Assembly (NCBI RefSeq): GCF_037479095.1
Contig: NZ_JBBGZW010000001.1
Coordinates: 2,852,001-2,916,000, forward strand
Direction: 5' to 3'
DNA: 64,000 nt
Origin: Pantoea nemavictus
GTDB lineage: Bacteria > Pseudomonadota > Gammaproteobacteria > Enterobacterales > Enterobacteriaceae
Made by a program: the position numbers and the translations under genes. Of this stretch, positions 24,797 to 34,509 are shown piece by piece; position 1 is the first letter of the stretch, and every line of letters starts with the position of its first letter. The notes beneath the pieces are model-generated. The model did not search any database. It saw only the letters and a program-made list of their open reading frames with translations, and was not told the origin of the DNA.

Positions 24797-24880
24797 TCAG
24801 TTATTGATTCCGCCCACGAGTCTACCGCGCAAACTGGATGCGTTTAGTAGTAGACCGAGTAGGCGGAAAGAATGAAACAT
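24797..24880 (-). CDS. leuL: leucine operon leader peptide LeuL
   Basis: A 27-codon reading frame: ATG 24878-24880, stop TGA 24797-24799. The product starts MFHSFRLLGLLLNASSLRG, matching E. coli LeuL (GLLLLNASSLRGR core). Leucine codons are clustered (CTA CTC GGT CTA CTA CTA); CTA is a rare leucine codon, which sharpens ribosome stalling when leucyl-tRNA is scarce. The upstream GAGGTTTGACTC resembles the E. coli leader start. It is one Leu shorter in the run than E. coli. Confidence 0.95.
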   Translation of the reverse strand: MFHSFRLLGLLLNASSLRGRLVGGINN

Positions 24881-24913
24881 GAGTCAAACCTCGTAAATTG
24901 TGTGCTGCACATA

Positions 24914-24942
24914 TTGGTACTGGAATTGACGTAGCAAGTCAA
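24914..24942 (-). promoter_or_regulatory. candidate promoter of leuLABCD
   Basis: Minus strand TTGACT (24942-24937) is a good -35. With 17 bases spacing the -10 would be TACCAA (24919-24914), which is poor; an AT-rich AATATG lies a few bases on. Position, about 35-60 bases before leuL, is right. Confidence 0.45.
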
Positions 24943-25399
24943 CCCTAAGTGCAAGGGTATTTCAGTCAAGCCAGGAGGGCGATCTGCTGTGATTTTTCAG
25001 CTGCGCAGAGCAATGACATAAATTAGCTGCAGGATAAGCAAAACCCTACGCTTAAAAAATACTTTAGAGAATGGATTTTATTTTAATGCGTTGAAATATA
25101 TTGATTTAGTTAGTTAATGCGCTCTGAATCCAAAACAAGATTTGGCTTGTTGTATAGAGGAATATGATGTGATTAAGCCATTTTAAAGATAATCAAGCCA
25201 GAAAGTAATTAGCCCAAAAGATTGTGGACTGAGTGGTCAGGCAATATGAAAATCATATTTCTTATAACACGCTGCAAATAATTGCTTAGCCAGCATTATC
25301 CTCTGTGGTTATGACAAAGCATTAGTTTAATCCTCCCAGGCGATAATCACGCGTTAGTGCCTTAATTGCCGGATAGAGCCTGAGGTGGCATGCTGGCGT

Positions 25400-25428
25400 T
25401 TGCAGGCTGCGTAGTCTGCGGTTATGGT
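25400..25428 (+). promoter_or_regulatory. candidate promoter of ilvIH
   Basis: TTGCAG (25400-25405), 17-base spacer, TATGGT (25423-25428). This would give a leader of roughly 180 bases before ilvI, holding a GAAG/GGCG-CGCC/CTTC hairpin near 25480-25502. In E. coli Lrp activates ilvIH from sites further upstream; the AT-rich stretch here is in the right place. Confidence 0.4.
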
Positions 25429-25614
25429 AATCGACCTACTCTTAAAAGAATTAACTCAAGTAGATTCCCTGTACCTGGAAGGCGGAAATGAACGCCGTCT
25501 TCTGAGCATAAACATAAGGTTTTGATCTTAATTGGCAAGCGGGGGCCGGATATCAGTGGCGTGCGGGAAACGCGAACGTCAGTGGATTCAGTCCCTCAAG
25601 CCTGGAGGCAGAAA

Positions 25615-27339
25615 ATGGAGATGTTGTCAGGAGCCGAAATGGTCGTCCGTTCGTTAATCGATCAGGGCGTTAAGCAGGTATTCGGCTATCCGGGCGGAGC
25701 GGTGCTCGATATTTACGATGCGCTGCAAACGGTCGGTGGTATTGACCATGTATTGGTGCGTCATGAACAAGGCGCGGTGCATATGGCCGATGGCCTTGCG
25801 CGTGCGACGGGCGAGGTTGGGGTGGTGCTGGTGACCTCCGGTCCGGGCGCCACTAACGCGATCACCGGTATCGCAACGGCCTATATGGACTCCATCCCGA
25901 TGGTGATTCTGTCGGGCCAGGTGCCCTCTTCACTGATCGGCTATGATGCGTTCCAGGAGTGCGACATGGTCGGCATCTCCCGTCCGGTGGTGAAGCACAG
26001 CTTCCTGGTGAAAAATACCGAAGAAATTCCAACCGTATTGAAAAAGGCCTTCTGGCTGGCAGCGAGCGGTCGTCCGGGACCGGTGGTAATCGATCTACCA
26101 AAAGATATCCTCAATCCTGCCAATAAGTTGCCATACGTATGGCCGGAAACGGTGAGCATGCGCTCTTACAATCCGACCATCCAGGGCCATAAAGGACAGA
26201 TTAAGCGCGCATTGCAAACGTTATTAGCGGCCCATAAGCCGGTGATTTACGCGGGTGGTGGCGCGATCATGTCTGGCTGTGAAGCTGAACTGCTGCAGCT
26301 GGCGGAAAAACTGAATATCCCGGTAACTATGTCGTTAATGGGCCTGGGCGTGTTCCCTGGCACGCATCGTCAGAGTGTCGGGATGCTGGGTATGCACGGC
26401 ACTTACGAAGCCAACATGACTATGCACAATGCCGACTTGATTTTCGGTATTGGCGTACGTTTCGATGATCGCACCACCAACAATCTGGCGAAGTACTGCC
26501 CGAATGCCACCATCATGCATATCGACGTCGATCCGACCTCGATCTCCAAAACCGTTAGCGCGGATATTCCGATTGTCGGTGATGCAAAACAGACGCTGAC
26601 TCAAATGCTTGAGCTGCTGGCGCAAAGCGATGCGAAGCAGGAGCTCGATAGCTTGCGCGATTGGTGGCAAACCATTGATGGCTGGCGTAGCCGTAAGTGC
26701 CTGGAATTTGATCGCACCAGCGACAAGATTAAGCCGCAGGCGGTGATCGAAACCATCTGTCGTTTGACCAAAGGTGACGCTTACGTCACCTCTGACGTGG
26801 GCCAGCATCAGATGTTCGCTGCGCTTTATTACCAGTTCGACAAACCACGTCGTTGGATCAACTCCGGTGGCCTGGGCACCATGGGCTTCGGCCTGCCCGC
26901 TGCGTTGGGTGTGAAGATGGCGCTGCCGGATGAAACGGTTATCTGCGTGACCGGTGATGGCAGCATCCAGATGAACATTCAGGAGCTGTCAACCGCACTG
27001 CAATACGATTTGCCGGTGCTGGTGCTGAACCTCAACAACGGCTTCCTCGGCATGGTGAAGCAGTGGCAGGACATGATTTACTCCGGCCGCCACTCGCAGT
27101 CTTATATGCAATCGCTGCCTGACTTCGTCCGTCTGGCTGAAGCCTATGGCCACGTCGGCATCGCGATTCAACATCCTGCCGAACTGGAAGAGAAGCTTCA
27201 GCTGGCGCTGGACACGCTGGCAAAAGGGCGTCTGGTGTTTGTTGATGTGAATATTGACGGCAGCGAGCATGTTTACCCGATGCAGATTCGGGGTGGTTCG
27301 ATGGATGAGATGTGGCTGAGCAAAACGGAGAGGACTTAA
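25615..27339 (+). CDS. ilvI: acetolactate synthase III large subunit IlvI
   Basis: Thiamine-diphosphate enzyme condensing two pyruvates, or pyruvate and 2-ketobutyrate, at the first common step of valine, leucine and isoleucine synthesis. I chose ATG 25615 ([18 protein letters not shown]), with GGAGG seven bases upstream; it gives 574 residues, exactly the E. coli length. An upstream in-frame ATG at 25522 is unsupported. Landmarks: catalytic glutamate in [13 protein letters not shown] near 47, FAD-binding middle domain, and the ThDP motif [22 protein letters not shown]. Ends 2 bases before ilvH. Confidence 0.98.
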   Translation: MEMLSGAEMVVRSLIDQGVKQVFGYPGGAVLDIYDALQTVGGIDHVLVRHEQGAVHMADGLARATGEVGVVLVTSGPGATNAITGIATAYMDSIPMVILSGQVPSSLIGYDAFQECDMVGISRPVVKHSFLVKNTEEIPTVLKKAFWLAASGRPGPVVIDLPKDILNPANKLPYVWPETVSMRSYNPTIQGHKGQIKRALQTLLAAHKPVIYAGGGAIMSGCEAELLQLAEKLNIPVTMSLMGLGVFPGTHRQSVGMLGMHGTYEANMTMHNADLIFGIGVRFDDRTTNNLAKYCPNATIMHIDVDPTSISKTVSADIPIVGDAKQTLTQMLELLAQSDAKQELDSLRDWWQTIDGWRSRKCLEFDRTSDKIKPQAVIETICRLTKGDAYVTSDVGQHQMFAALYYQFDKPRRWINSGGLGTMGFGLPAALGVKMALPDETVICVTGDGSIQMNIQELSTALQYDLPVLVLNLNNGFLGMVKQWQDMIYSGRHSQSYMQSLPDFVRLAEAYGHVGIAIQHPAELEEKLQLALDTLAKGRLVFVDVNIDGSEHVYPMQIRGGSMDEMWLSKTERT

Positions 27340-27341
27340 TT

Positions 27342-27833
27342 ATGCGTCGTATTTTATCGGTTCTGCTGGAAAATGAATCCGGCGCATTGTCCCGTGTCGT
27401 GGGACTGTTCTCGCAACGTGGCTACAACATTGAAAGCCTGACTGTAGCGCCCACCGATGATCCTACGTTATCCCGCATGACCATCCAAACGGTTGGCGAC
27501 GCGAAAGTGCTGGAGCAGATCGAGAAGCAACTGCATAAGCTAGTGGACGTGTTACGCGTCAGCGAACTGGGGCAGGGCGCCTATGTAGAGCGCGAGATCA
27601 TGCTGGTGAAAATTCAGGCCAGCGGTTACGGTCGTGAAGAAGTGAAGCGCAGCGCGGAAATTTTCCGTGGTCAGATTATCGATGTGACGCCGACGCTTTA
27701 CACGGTTCAGCTGGCGGGCACCAGCGATAAACTTGATGCGTTTCTCAACACTGTACGTGATGTAGCGGAAATTGTTGAAGTGGCGCGTTCAGGAATCGTT
27801 GGTGTGTCACGCGGCGATCGCGTTATGCGTTAA
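27342..27833 (+). CDS. ilvH: acetolactate synthase III small (regulatory) subunit IlvH
   Basis: Regulatory subunit that activates IlvI and confers valine inhibition. ATG 27342 ([23 protein letters not shown]) gives 163 residues, as in E. coli. An ACT domain (about 1-75) is followed by the C-terminal small-subunit domain (about 84-160). The SD is the GGAG within the ilvI end. A strong terminator follows. Confidence 0.98.
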   Translation: MRRILSVLLENESGALSRVVGLFSQRGYNIESLTVAPTDDPTLSRMTIQTVGDAKVLEQIEKQLHKLVDVLRVSELGQGAYVEREIMLVKIQASGYGREEVKRSAEIFRGQIIDVTPTLYTVQLAGTSDKLDAFLNTVRDVAEIVEVARSGIVGVSRGDRVMR

Positions 27834-27863
27834 TAACCCAGAGAAAAGATTACATTCAGTGCT

Positions 27864-27889
27864 AACCCGGCGAAATGCCGGGTTTTTTT
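27864..27889 (+). terminator. ilvIH terminator
   Basis: AACCCGGC (27864-27871) and GCCGGGTT (27877-27884) make an 8-bp stem with a 5-base loop, followed by a run of seven T. Typical rho-independent terminator 30 bases after the ilvH stop. Confidence 0.92.
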
Positions 27890-28030
27890 ATTTTATGCGC
27901 TTAACCAGGATGCTGGAGAAAAGCGGTTGCTCAGCGTAGTTTTCTGCGGTTAGATGTTACAAATGTTTTATCCATAGCTAATCTGCGGATATTTTCGCCA
28001 GCGCTGGCTTAACAGAATTAAGGTGTCATC

Positions 28031-29041
28031 GTGAAACTGGATGAAATTGCGCGCCTGGCAGGCGTGTCGCGCACTACGGCCAGCTACGTAATAAATGGCA
28101 AAGCGCGGCAGTATCGTGTCAGCGAAAAAACCGTCGAAAAAGTCATGGCGGTGGTGCGTGAACACAATTATCACCCCAATGCCGTTGCGGCTGGGCTGCG
28201 TGCCGGCCGGACGCGCTCTATTGGTCTGGTAATCCCCGATTTGGAAAACACCAGTTACACCCGCATTGCAAATTATCTGGAGCGTCAGGCGCGACAGCGC
28301 GGCTATCAGCTGCTGATTGCCTGCTCGGAAGATCAGCCCGATAACGAAATGCGCTGTATTGAGCATCTGCTGCAGCGTCAGGTCGATGCCATCATTGTTT
28401 CTACCTCATTACCGCCAGAGCACCCGTTCTATCAGCGATGGATCAATGATCCCTTACCGATTATCGCTCTGGACCGCGCGCTGGATCGTGAACACTTTAC
28501 CAGCGTGGTAGGAGCCGATCAGGATGATGCCCAAGCGTTGGCGGCTGAATTGCGTCAGCTGCCGGTGAAAAATGTGCTGTTCCTTGGCGCACTGCCTGAG
28601 CTTTCAGTGAGTTTCCTGCGCGAACTGGGCTTCCGCGATGCGTGGAAGGATGACGAGCGCCCTATCGATTACATTTACTGTAATAGCTTCGATCGTGCCG
28701 CCGCGGCAACGCTGTTTGAAAGCTACCTCGAAGATCATCCTATGCCGGACGCGCTGTTCACCACCTCATTTGGGCTATTACAGGGTGTGATGGACATTAC
28801 GCTTAAGCGCGATGGTCGCCTGCCAACCGATCTGGCAATTGCTACCTTTGGTGATCATGAATTGCTCGATTTCCTGGAATGCCCGGTACTGGCAGTGGGT
28901 CAGCGTCACCGCGATGTCGCCGAGCGTGTGCTGGAGTTAGTATTAGCCTCGCTGGATGAGCCACGCAAACCGAAGCCTGGTTTAACGCGCATCCGCCGAA
29001 ATTTATTCCGCCGTGGACAATTAAGTCGCCGCGCAAAATGA
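28031..29041 (+). CDS. cra: catabolite repressor/activator Cra (FruR)
   Basis: LacI-family regulator of central carbon flow, released from DNA by fructose 1-phosphate. GTG start at 28031, with AAGG nine bases upstream, gives 336 residues (334 in E. coli). The N-terminal headpiece ([24 protein letters not shown]) includes the helix-turn-helix and hinge; the periplasmic-binding-like effector domain covers about 60-325. Nearly identical to E. coli over the first 150 residues. Followed by its own terminator. Confidence 0.97.
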   Translation: MKLDEIARLAGVSRTTASYVINGKARQYRVSEKTVEKVMAVVREHNYHPNAVAAGLRAGRTRSIGLVIPDLENTSYTRIANYLERQARQRGYQLLIACSEDQPDNEMRCIEHLLQRQVDAIIVSTSLPPEHPFYQRWINDPLPIIALDRALDREHFTSVVGADQDDAQALAAELRQLPVKNVLFLGALPELSVSFLRELGFRDAWKDDERPIDYIYCNSFDRAAAATLFESYLEDHPMPDALFTTSFGLLQGVMDITLKRDGRLPTDLAIATFGDHELLDFLECPVLAVGQRHRDVAERVLELVLASLDEPRKPKPGLTRIRRNLFRRGQLSRRAK

Positions 29042-29047
29042 AATTGT

Positions 29048-29068
29048 GGGCAGTTCGCTGCCCCTTTT
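29048..29068 (+). terminator. cra terminator
   Basis: GGGCAG-TTCG-CTGCCC, a 6-bp stem closed by a UUCG tetraloop, followed by C and TTTT, seven bases after the cra stop. Confidence 0.85.
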
Positions 29069-29441
29069 AATTTAACCAGTAGATATTTCTCAAGAACCTG
29101 CCGGGGTAAAAAAGCGTAAATTATCGCCACCACAGCTAACAATTTAAACCTGTTAACTTTTCTTATTTGTTTACATGTTCATCAACGAGTCATAGCAGAG
29201 CTGGCGCGAAGCTGCTGGGCTTCCTTTCAGAAATCCCCTAAAATGCAGCCGCTGTCGCAGAACGCAGGGCAAATATATTTCAGCGCTAAAGCGCTTTATT
29301 TTTCGCCAATTTATATTTCGCGGAAATTTTTATTCCACTATTCATCAGGTTAATTTTAATTTTGCCGCTCAATGTCGCTTTATTCCCGTCTCCAATTAAT
29401 TTCACCCGTTGTAAATAGTGATATTCACTTGCCGTTGCGGC
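29069..29441. other. intergenic stretch between cra and the mraZ promoter
   Basis: About 370 bases with no convincing gene. It is AT-rich around 29270-29400. A small AGCGC/GCGCT hairpin followed by T-rich sequence occurs at 29282-29302. Nothing else is recognised. The mraZ promoter starts at 29442. Confidence 0.6.
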
Positions 29442-29471
29442 TTGACAAGGATTTCATAGGCTCCGTAAACT
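29442..29471 (+). promoter_or_regulatory. dcw cluster promoter (Pmra)
   Basis: TTGACA (29442-29447), 18-base spacer, TAAACT (29466-29471). This matches the layout of the E. coli mra promoter driving the first genes of the division and cell wall cluster. The MraZ operator repeats lie just downstream. Confidence 0.85.
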
Positions 29472-29488
29472 CGTTTCGTGGTAAAAAG

Positions 29489-29513
29489 TGGGATAAAGTG
29501 GTGAAAACGGGTG
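29489..29513 (+). promoter_or_regulatory. MraZ operator: three 5-base repeats with 10-base period
   Basis: TGGGA (29489), TGGTG (29499) and GGGTG (29509) are spaced by exactly 5 bases each, so all three face the same side of the helix. They lie between the promoter and the mraZ start. In E. coli MraZ represses its own promoter by binding TGGGN direct repeats with 5-base spacers. Confidence 0.85.
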
Positions 29514-29532
29514 ATTGAGGGGTAAGGCTGGC

Positions 29533-29991
29533 ATGTTCCGTGGAGCAACGTTAGTCAATCTCGACAGTAAAGGGCGATTAGCAGTACCAACACGCTATCG
29601 TGAATTGCTTGTCGCAGAGTCTCAGGGGCAAATGGTATGCACCATTGACCTCCACCAGCCATGCCTGCTGCTTTATACCCTGCCCGAATGGGAAATCATT
29701 GAGAAAAAGCTGTCTCGCTTATCCAGCATGAATCCTGCAGAGCGTCGCGTACAGCGACTGCTGTTAGGGCATGCCAGTGAGTGTCAGATGGATAATGCGG
29801 GCCGTTTGTTGTTAGCGAATACGCTGCGACAACACGCGGGCCTGACCAAAGAAGTGATGCTGGTTGGACAGTTCAATAAATTTGAGCTGTGGGATGAACA
29901 GACCTGGTATCAACAAGTTAAGGACGATATTGACACAGAACAGTCGGCTCAGGAGCCTTTATCTGAGCGGTTGCAGGACTTGTCGCTATAG
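29533..29991 (+). CDS. mraZ: transcriptional regulator MraZ
   Basis: AbrB-like regulator that forms ring-shaped oligomers and represses the dcw promoter. Start at ATG 29533 ([19 protein letters not shown]), 152 residues as in E. coli; the upstream GTG at 29515 lies inside the operator region. Two SpoVT/AbrB-type halves carry the [13 protein letters not shown] and [13 protein letters not shown] motifs (about 11-23 and 87-99). First gene of the cluster, 2 bases before rsmH. Confidence 0.97.
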   Translation: MFRGATLVNLDSKGRLAVPTRYRELLVAESQGQMVCTIDLHQPCLLLYTLPEWEIIEKKLSRLSSMNPAERRVQRLLLGHASECQMDNAGRLLLANTLRQHAGLTKEVMLVGQFNKFELWDEQTWYQQVKDDIDTEQSAQEPLSERLQDLSL

Positions 29992-29993
29992 CT

Positions 29994-30935
29994 ATGCAGG
30001 AAAATTTCAAACACACCACAGTGCTGCTGGATGAGGCGGTTAACGGCCTCAATATCAGGGAAGACGGCATTTACATTGACGGCACTTTTGGTCGCGGCGG
30101 TCATTCGCGCTTAATTCTTTCACAGCTTGGCGAGAAAGGACAACTGATCGCGATTGATCGCGATCCGCAAGCGATAGCCGCAGCTGCTGAGATAAACGAT
30201 CCCCGTTTTTCCATCGTCCACGGGCCGTTTTCGGCGCTGGCGGAATATGTCGAAGAGCGCGGTCTGACCGGCCAAATTGATGGCGTATTGCTGGATCTGG
30301 GCGTCTCGTCACCACAGCTGGATGATGCCGAACGCGGCTTCTCCTTTATGCGTGACGGACCGCTGGATATGCGTATGGATCCAACTCGTGGGCAATCAGC
30401 AGCTGAATGGCTAATGAGTGCGGAAGAAGCGGATATCGCTTTCGTGATTAAAACCTACGGTGAAGAGCGTTTCGGTAAACGTATCGCGCGTGCCATCGTA
30501 GAACGCAATCGTGAGCAGCCCATGACTCGCACCAAAGAGTTGGCCACCGTTATCGCTGCTGCGATGCCGGTGAAAGACAAATTTAAGCATCCGGCGACGC
30601 GTACCTTCCAGGCGATTCGTATCTGGATCAACAGCGAGCTGGAAGAGATCGATACCGCACTAAAAGGTGCGCTGTCTGTTCTCGCTCCCGGCGGCAGATT
30701 GTCGATCATCAGCTTCCATTCGCTGGAAGATCGCTTAGTGAAGCGTTTTATGCGCGATCAGAGCCGCGGTCCACAGGTGCCAGCCGGCATCCCAATGACC
30801 GAGTCGCAGCTCAAAGCGTTAGGCGGTCGTGAACTCAAAACGCTTGGCAAGCTGATTCCGGGTGAAGCTGAAGTGAACGAAAACCCACGTGCACGCAGTT
30901 CTGTTTTGCGTATCGCGGAGAGAACAGCGTCATGA
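29994..30935 (+). CDS. rsmH: 16S rRNA m4C1402 methyltransferase RsmH (MraW)
   Basis: N4-methylates C1402 of 16S rRNA in the decoding centre. The 313 residues equal E. coli RsmH. Landmarks: [13 protein letters not shown] at the start, the SAM motif [14 protein letters not shown] near 29-42, [18 protein letters not shown] near 100-117, and [13 protein letters not shown] near 240. Its end overlaps ftsL by 4 bases. Confidence 0.98.
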   Translation: MQENFKHTTVLLDEAVNGLNIREDGIYIDGTFGRGGHSRLILSQLGEKGQLIAIDRDPQAIAAAAEINDPRFSIVHGPFSALAEYVEERGLTGQIDGVLLDLGVSSPQLDDAERGFSFMRDGPLDMRMDPTRGQSAAEWLMSAEEADIAFVIKTYGEERFGKRIARAIVERNREQPMTRTKELATVIAAAMPVKDKFKHPATRTFQAIRIWINSELEEIDTALKGALSVLAPGGRLSIISFHSLEDRLVKRFMRDQSRGPQVPAGIPMTESQLKALGGRELKTLGKLIPGEAEVNENPRARSSVLRIAERTAS

Positions 30936-31252
30936 TTGGCAACGAGCGTCACAGCCTGCCTGGCGTTATCGGTGGAGACCTGCTGCGTTTTGGCAAGATT
31001 CCACTGTTACTGCTGATTGCGGTGCTAGTGTCCTCCGTCGTGGTCGTGACGACCACACATAAGACGCGCCTGCTGACAGCGCAGCGTGAACAGCTGGTGC
31101 TGGAGCGTGATGCGCTCGATATCGAGTGGCGCAACCTCATTCTTGAAGAGAACGCCCTTGGCGATCACAGCCGCGTAGAGCGGATAGCAACCGATAAACT
31201 GCAAATGCAGCATGTTGATCCTTCACAGGAAAATATTGTGGTGCAGAAATAA
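30932..31252 (+). CDS. ftsL: cell division protein FtsL
   Basis: Bitopic inner-membrane protein of the FtsQLB complex that activates FtsWI. The 106 residues comprise a short cytoplasmic tail, a membrane segment (about 22-41), then a periplasmic coiled coil (about 45-95) that is almost identical to E. coli from [10 protein letters not shown] to the C-terminus IVVQK. It is about 15 residues shorter than E. coli FtsL (121) at the N-terminus. The ATG overlapping the rsmH stop (ATGA) is the natural coupled start. Confidence 0.95.
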   Translation: MIGNERHSLPGVIGGDLLRFGKIPLLLLIAVLVSSVVVVTTTHKTRLLTAQREQLVLERDALDIEWRNLILEENALGDHSRVERIATDKLQMQHVDPSQENIVVQK

Positions 31253-31268
31253 GGAATCGCAGAACTCA

Positions 31269-33035
31269 ATGAGTGGCGCAGGTAAAACGCTGAAGTTAAA
31301 AAAACAAGAAGATAAGGCCAGCTTTGTAAGCTGGCGCTTTGCGTTACTGTGCGGGTGTATTTTACTGGCGCTGGGTGGACTGCTGTCGCGCGTAGCGTGG
31401 TTACAGGTGATCAACCCCGATAAGCTGGTGAAAGAGGGCGATTTACGCTCGCTGCGCGTTCAGTCGGTGCCAACGGCGCGCGGGATGATCAGCGATCGTG
31501 CGGGTCGTCCACTGGCGGTGAGTGTGCCGGTGAATGCGATCTGGGCCGATCCGAAAGAACTGACTGAGCACGGCGGCGTATCGCTGGATAGCCGCTGGAA
31601 AGCATTGTCCGATGCGTTATCAATCCCGCTTGATCAACTCGCAGCACGCGTTAATGCCAACCCGAAAGGGCGCTTTATTTATCTGGCGCGTCAGGTCAAT
31701 CCGGCAATCGGCGAGTATGTGAAAAAACTTAAGCTGCCGGGCATCTATCTGCGTGAAGAGTCGCGTCGCTACTATCCGGCGGGCCAGGTTACTGCGCACC
31801 TGATTGGCTTCACCAACATTGATGGTCAGGGCATTGAGGGTATTGAGAAGAGCTTCGATAAATGGCTGACTGGCGCGCCGGGTGAACGTACCGTGCGTAA
31901 AGACCGCAACGGTCGCGTCATTGAAGATATCTCTTCGGTTGATAGCCGTGCGGCGCATAACCTAACGCTGAGCATTGATGAGCGTCTGCAAGCGCTGGTT
32001 TATCGTGAACTGAATAACGCCGTGGCCTTCAACAAAGCCGAATCGGGCACTGCCGTATTGGTGGATGTGAATACCGGTGAAGTGCTGGCAATGGCGAACA
32101 GTCCCGCTTATAACCCGAATAATCTTAGCAATACGCCGAAAGACGTAATGCGTAACCGCGCCATCACTGACATCTTCGAGCCAGGTTCTACCGTGAAACC
32201 CATGGTGGTGATGACGGCTTTACAGCGTGGTGTGGTGAAAGAAAACAGCGTCCTGAATACCGTGCCGTACCGCGTTAATGGTCACGAGATCAAAGACGTG
32301 GCGCGCTATAACGAATTGACCCTTACCGGGGTTTTACAGAAGTCGAGTAACGTCGGGGTTTCACGTTTGGCGTTAGCGATGCCCTCCTCAGCGCTTGTAG
32401 ATACTTATGCACGCTTTGGCTTGGGTAAACCGACCAATTTGGGGCTGGTCGGGGAGAGCAGTGGCTTATACCCTCAAAAACAACGGTGGTCTGACATAGA
32501 GAGGGCCACCTTCTCTTTCGGCTACGGGCTAATGGTAACGCCGTTACAGTTAGCGCGAGTCTACGCAACCATTGGCAGCTATGGCATCAATCGCCCGCTG
32601 TCGATCACCAAAGTTGACCCGCCAGTGGCAGGTGAACGCGTTTTCCAGGAAGACCTGGTGAAAACGGTGATGCACATGATGGAGAGCGTTGCGTTGCCAG
32701 GCGGTGGTGGGGTTAAAGCCGCCATCAAGGGCTATCGCATTGCCATTAAAACCGGTACTGCCAAGAAAGTTGGACCGGACGGACGCTACGTCAACAAATA
32801 CATTGCTTACACCGCTGGCGTTGCACCTGCCAGCCGTCCTCGTTTTGCGCTGGTGGTGGTGATCAACGATCCCCAGGCCGGTAAATATTATGGTGGTGCG
32901 GTTTCAGCACCGGTGTTTGGCGCCATCATGGGCGGCGTGTTGCGTACCATGAACATTGAACCTGATGCGCTGCCAACAGTTGATAAGAACGAGTTGGTGA
33001 AGAATAGAAGTGAGGAATCAAGTGACAGATCGTAA
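31269..33035 (+). CDS. ftsI: septal peptidoglycan transpeptidase FtsI (PBP3)
   Basis: Division-specific penicillin-binding protein 3, the crosslinking partner of FtsW. Start ATG 31269 ([15 protein letters not shown]) gives 588 residues, the E. coli length; the open frame back to 31212 lies inside ftsL. A cytoplasmic tail and one membrane helix (about 23-42) lead to the PBP dimerisation domain (about 65-220) and the transpeptidase domain. The catalytic tetrad STVK is in EPGSTVKPM (serine 307), with SSN in QKSSNVG and KTG in KTGTAKK. Confidence 0.98.
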   Translation: MSGAGKTLKLKKQEDKASFVSWRFALLCGCILLALGGLLSRVAWLQVINPDKLVKEGDLRSLRVQSVPTARGMISDRAGRPLAVSVPVNAIWADPKELTEHGGVSLDSRWKALSDALSIPLDQLAARVNANPKGRFIYLARQVNPAIGEYVKKLKLPGIYLREESRRYYPAGQVTAHLIGFTNIDGQGIEGIEKSFDKWLTGAPGERTVRKDRNGRVIEDISSVDSRAAHNLTLSIDERLQALVYRELNNAVAFNKAESGTAVLVDVNTGEVLAMANSPAYNPNNLSNTPKDVMRNRAITDIFEPGSTVKPMVVMTALQRGVVKENSVLNTVPYRVNGHEIKDVARYNELTLTGVLQKSSNVGVSRLALAMPSSALVDTYARFGLGKPTNLGLVGESSGLYPQKQRWSDIERATFSFGYGLMVTPLQLARVYATIGSYGINRPLSITKVDPPVAGERVFQEDLVKTVMHMMESVALPGGGGVKAAIKGYRIAIKTGTAKKVGPDGRYVNKYIAYTAGVAPASRPRFALVVVINDPQAGKYYGGAVSAPVFGAIMGGVLRTMNIEPDALPTVDKNELVKNRSEESSDRS

Positions 33036-34509
33036 CCTGCGCGACTTACTGGCCCCATGGGTGCCGGGTGCGCCGGCGCGTCCACTCCGTGACATGACAC
33101 TGGACAGCCGCGCTGCGGCTGCTGGCGATCTGTTTATCGCCGTGGCGGGCCATCATGCTGATGGACGTCGTTTTATTCCACAGGCTATTGCACAAGGTGT
33201 GGCAGCGGTGATTGCCGAAGCCGAAGGTGAGGCCAGCGATGGTGATATCCGCGAGATGCACGGCGTCCCGGTTATCTATCTGGCGCAGTTGCAGCAGCGT
33301 CTCTCTGCACTGGCCGGACGCTTTTATCAGCAGCCTGCGAGCAAACTGAAGTTAATTGGTGTTACCGGCACCAACGGTAAAACCACCACCACGCAGTTGA
33401 TGGCGCAGTGGGCCAATCTGTTGGGTGAAGCCGGCGCCGTGATGGGCACGGTAGGAAATGGCCTTTACGGTCAACTGGTGGCAACTGAAAACACTACCGG
33501 CTCTGCAGTGGATGTGCAGCATGTTCTGAATGATTTGGTCGAGCAGGGCGCAACCCTGACGGCGATGGAAGTGTCTTCACATGGGCTGGTGCAGCACCGC
33601 GTGGCAGCGTTGCCGTTTGCCGCGGCGGTATTTACCAACCTGAGCCGCGATCACCTCGATTATCACGGTGATATGCAGGGCTATGAATCCGCTAAATGGC
33701 TACTGTTCTCTGAGCATCAAATCGGTGCAGCCATCATCAACGCTGATGATGAGGTTGGCCGTCGCTGGCTGGCAAAATTGCCCGATGCTGTAGCGGTAAC
33801 CATGGAAGACAACTTGCAATCAGGCTGCCATGGCCGCTGGCTCAAAGCCACGGCGGTGAATTATCACGACGGCGGCGCACATATTCAATTCAGCTCCAGC
33901 TGGGGCGACGGCGAGTTTGATAGCCGTTTGATGGGCGCGTTCAACGTTAGCAACCTGCTACTGGCGCTGGCTACCTTGCTAACGCTGGATTATCCGCTTG
34001 CTGCGCTGGTTGCCACCGCACCACAATTATTACCGGTTTGTGGTCGTATGGAAGTGTTCACCGCGCCAGAAAAACCCACAGTCGTGGTTGATTACGCCCA
34101 CACGCCTGATGCGCTGGAAAAAGCGCTGGAAGCGGCGCGTCTGCACTGTAAAGGCCAGCTGTGGTGCGTGTTTGGCTGCGGCGGCGATCGTGATAAAGGC
34201 AAACGTCCATTGATGGGCGCGATTGCTGAGCAATTCTCCGACATCGTGGTGATCACCGACGATAATCCGCGCAGCGAAGAGCCGATGTCGATTGTGAATG
34301 ATATTCTCACCGGCCTGCTCGACCCGGGTCGTGCACGCGTCGTTTCAGGACGTGCGCAGGCGGTGACCAACGCCGTCATGCAAGCCAGTGTGGATGACAT
34401 CGTGCTGGTGGCCGGTAAAGGCCACGAAGATTATCAAATCATTGGTAACCGCCGTCTGGATTACTCGGATCGCGACACCGTCGCCCGTTTGCTGGGGGTG
34501 GTCGCATGA
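33022..34509 (+). CDS. murE: UDP-MurNAc-L-Ala-D-Glu meso-diaminopimelate ligase MurE
   Basis: Adds meso-diaminopimelate to the peptidoglycan precursor in the cytoplasm. GTG 33022, preceded by GAGG, gives 495 residues as in E. coli; another GTG at 33010 overlaps ftsI further. ATP-binding GTNGKTTTT near 117-125, central ligase domain with [13 protein letters not shown], and the DNPR motif (TDDNPRSEE near 414) that selects diaminopimelate over lysine. Overlaps the ftsI end by 14 bases and murF by 4. Confidence 0.98.
   Translation: MTDRNLRDLLAPWVPGAPARPLRDMTLDSRAAAAGDLFIAVAGHHADGRRFIPQAIAQGVAAVIAEAEGEASDGDIREMHGVPVIYLAQLQQRLSALAGRFYQQPASKLKLIGVTGTNGKTTTTQLMAQWANLLGEAGAVMGTVGNGLYGQLVATENTTGSAVDVQHVLNDLVEQGATLTAMEVSSHGLVQHRVAALPFAAAVFTNLSRDHLDYHGDMQGYESAKWLLFSEHQIGAAIINADDEVGRRWLAKLPDAVAVTMEDNLQSGCHGRWLKATAVNYHDGGAHIQFSSSWGDGEFDSRLMGAFNVSNLLLALATLLTLDYPLAALVATAPQLLPVCGRMEVFTAPEKPTVVVDYAHTPDALEKALEAARLHCKGQLWCVFGCGGDRDKGKRPLMGAIAEQFSDIVVITDDNPRSEEPMSIVNDILTGLLDPGRARVVSGRAQAVTNAVMQASVDDIVLVAGKGHEDYQIIGNRRLDYSDRDTVARLLGVVA

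Larger units (their letters stand above)
24881..25614. other. 734-base gap without a recognised gene; leuO absent
   Basis: In E. coli this gap holds leuO, a LysR-type regulator gene of about 945 bases. Here no reading frame resembling leuO or its helix-turn-helix is visible. The part from about 25010 to 25330 is clearly AT-rich compared with its neighbours, with many A/T tracts. The edges hold the leuL promoter on the left and the candidate ilvIH promoter and leader on the right. Lrp and H-NS sites would be plausible but I cannot identify any individually. Confidence 0.6.

Noticed and set aside
25522..25614. N-terminal extension of ilvI from an ATG at 25522.
   Set aside because: The extra 31 residues match nothing in the family; the ATG at 25615 has a GGAGG SD and gives the exact E. 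coli length.
29282..29302. AGCGC/GCGCT hairpin with T-rich tail considered as a terminator or small RNA end.
   Set aside because: Only a 5-bp stem, far from cra, which already has a good terminator; no upstream promoter or transcript evidence.
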